NCBI GenBank assembly: GCA_943735955.1
Contig: CALSEQ010000043.1
Location: 191,001-255,000, forward strand
Origin: Piscicola geometra
Taxonomy: Eukaryota; Annelida; Clitellata; Hirudinida; Piscicolidae
DNA length: 64,000 nt
Direction of reading: 5' to 3'
Shown: piece after piece, positions 63,501 to 64,000 of the stretch
Position numbering within the stretch: position 1 is the stretch's first letter
Layout of the letters: each line of letters begins with the position of its first letter
Translations under genes and position numbers: made by a program
Notes under the pieces: model-generated
Database searches by the model: none
Seen by the model: only the letters and a program-made list of their open reading frames with translations
Told to the model about the DNA's origin: nothing

Positions 63501-63988
63501 ACACCTCAGTATAGGATCAGAACAGAGCTTAAGAGCCAGTCGAAACTCTGTGAGTGAGCGGATCCAAATGGCCCGGCGCCCAAAAAGTTCAACCGGCAAT
63601 GGCCGCAAGGTTTTTTGCTCAGTACTTCGAGGATACCGGACTAAGTGGAACAGACCTTGCTCTATGTCAACCCGGGCTAAAACCACACAGACTTGCATAG
63701 AGTGTAGGATCGGTCACTGCCCCTTGATGCCTATGATATGCCGCTGATCCTTACTCCCACCCACACACATGAGACAGTCCGAGGCCAATACGGCTTCAAT
63801 TTTTTTACTTCTTTATCTTTACTCCCCATGCACCCCCACACCAAATCCTTTTTACCCCCCAACCAAACCTACAGGCAAATGGTTGTCCTCACTGTCTCAC
63901 CCTAATCCCAACATCACACACATGGACAGCGCGAAAGATCCATGGAGGATACACCGAACACCCCCACTGTTGTCACACAGCGATTTGT
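57519..63988 (+). repeat. Trimer higher-order repeat domain A-B-C, monomers 90-99
   Basis: Type A is monomers 90, 94 and 97 (GCCGAAAGTTTTCC, CTCTAGAGG, ACGGCTTCAAT). Type B is 91, 92, 95 and 98 (CACTTCCTTTG at the start, GACGGATGC, CCTTAGTCCC). Type C is 93, 96 and 99 (GATAGGTATTTC, CAGAACAGAGC, GAGCCAGTCG). The order is A B B C A B C A B C with a 1941-bp period from monomer 92 on. Copies at +1941 differ by only a few bases, for example AGTCAAACC in monomer 97. Monomer 99 departs from type C in its second half. Confidence 0.92.
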
Positions 63989-64000
63989 CACTTTCTCTGA
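63989..64000 (+). repeat. First 12 bases of monomer 100
   Basis: CACTTTCTCTGA is the normal monomer start, so the array continues beyond the window. The window also opens on this same motif, so neither array edge is seen. Confidence 0.95.

Larger units (their letters stand above)
1..64000 (+). repeat. Satellite DNA array, 99 tandem 647-bp monomers
   Basis: The same ~647-bp sequence recurs head-to-tail from first to last base. With the phase set at the CACTTTCTCTGAAAG motif, monomers start at 1, 647, 1294 and every 647 bp after that, except after length variants: monomers 1, 60, 71, 75, 79, 81, 85, 86 (646 bp), 20 (644), 62, 63, 65 (633), 82 (634) and 87 (648). These lengths add up to exactly 63988, leaving 12 bases of a 100th monomer. 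Monomers differ mainly by scattered substitutions, and near neighbours are often almost identical. No unique spacer interrupts the array and no monomer is inverted. Such arrays are known from eukaryotic heterochromatin and evolve by unequal exchange and gene conversion. The family and chromosomal location are unknown to me. Confidence 0.99.

Noticed and set aside
1..64000. CRISPR array
   Set aside because: The repeat is 647 bp with no unique spacers and no cas genes; every base belongs to the repeated unit.
1..64000. Ribosomal, 5S, snRNA or spliced-leader tandem gene array
   Set aside because: I looked for the conserved words of 5S rRNA and U1, U2, U4, U5 and U6 RNAs and for known spliced leaders on both strands, and found none.
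1..64000. Mobile element insertion within the array
   Set aside because: No monomer is interrupted, there are no target-site duplications, and the 647-bp phase is kept throughout apart from small indels.

Overview
The whole 64,000-base window is one uninterrupted head-to-tail satellite DNA array. By eye I count 99 complete monomers of a single ~647-bp sequence (1-63988) plus the first 12 bases of the next one. All are on the same strand. There is no flanking unique DNA, inserted transposon, inversion, rRNA/tRNA/snRNA gene, CRISPR array or credible protein-coding gene. I annotate no CDS: the open frames of 60-115 codons that recur every 647 bp on both strands are by-products of a stop-poor repeat.

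This architecture points to a eukaryotic nuclear genome and to constitutive heterochromatin (centromeric, pericentromeric, subtelomeric or sex/B-chromosome). I recognise neither the satellite family nor the species. The monomer I counted (647-1293) is about 50% GC, with roughly 25 CpGs. It is compositionally bipartite: the first ~404 bp have balanced C and G (107:93), while the last ~220 bp are strongly C-rich on the + strand (85 C:29 G). Recurrent landmarks are an 8-bp palindrome, an A/T-tract region with a 20-nt hairpin, a nested 44-nt inverted repeat, a T-run, and two related CA-rich motifs about 150 bp apart.

The main signal is variation between monomers. Most are exactly 647 bp. The exceptions (monomer number = length) are 1=646, 20=644, 60=646, 62=633, 63=633, 65=633, 71=646, 75=646, 79=646, 81=646, 82=634, 85=646, 86=646 and 87=648. 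Shared private variants show that the array grew by duplicating blocks of different sizes. Dimers (~1294 bp) occur at about 4.5-10.1, 13-15.5, 35.7-38, 47-49 and 50.5-52.5 kb. Single-monomer copies lie at 11-12.6, 15-16.8 and 48.9-49.8 kb. A tetramer (2588 bp) is duplicated with no difference I could see at 23-28.3 kb. A trimer (1941 bp) is duplicated at 31.3-35.4 kb, and a regular A-B-C trimer runs from 57.5 kb to the end. At 46-56 kb, at least three subfamilies are interleaved.

No undescribed gene system is visible. What deserves a second look is the mixture of higher-order repeat periods with abrupt switches, a small indel hotspot, variants shared by distant monomers, and the G-rich/telomere-like minus-strand domain in every monomer.
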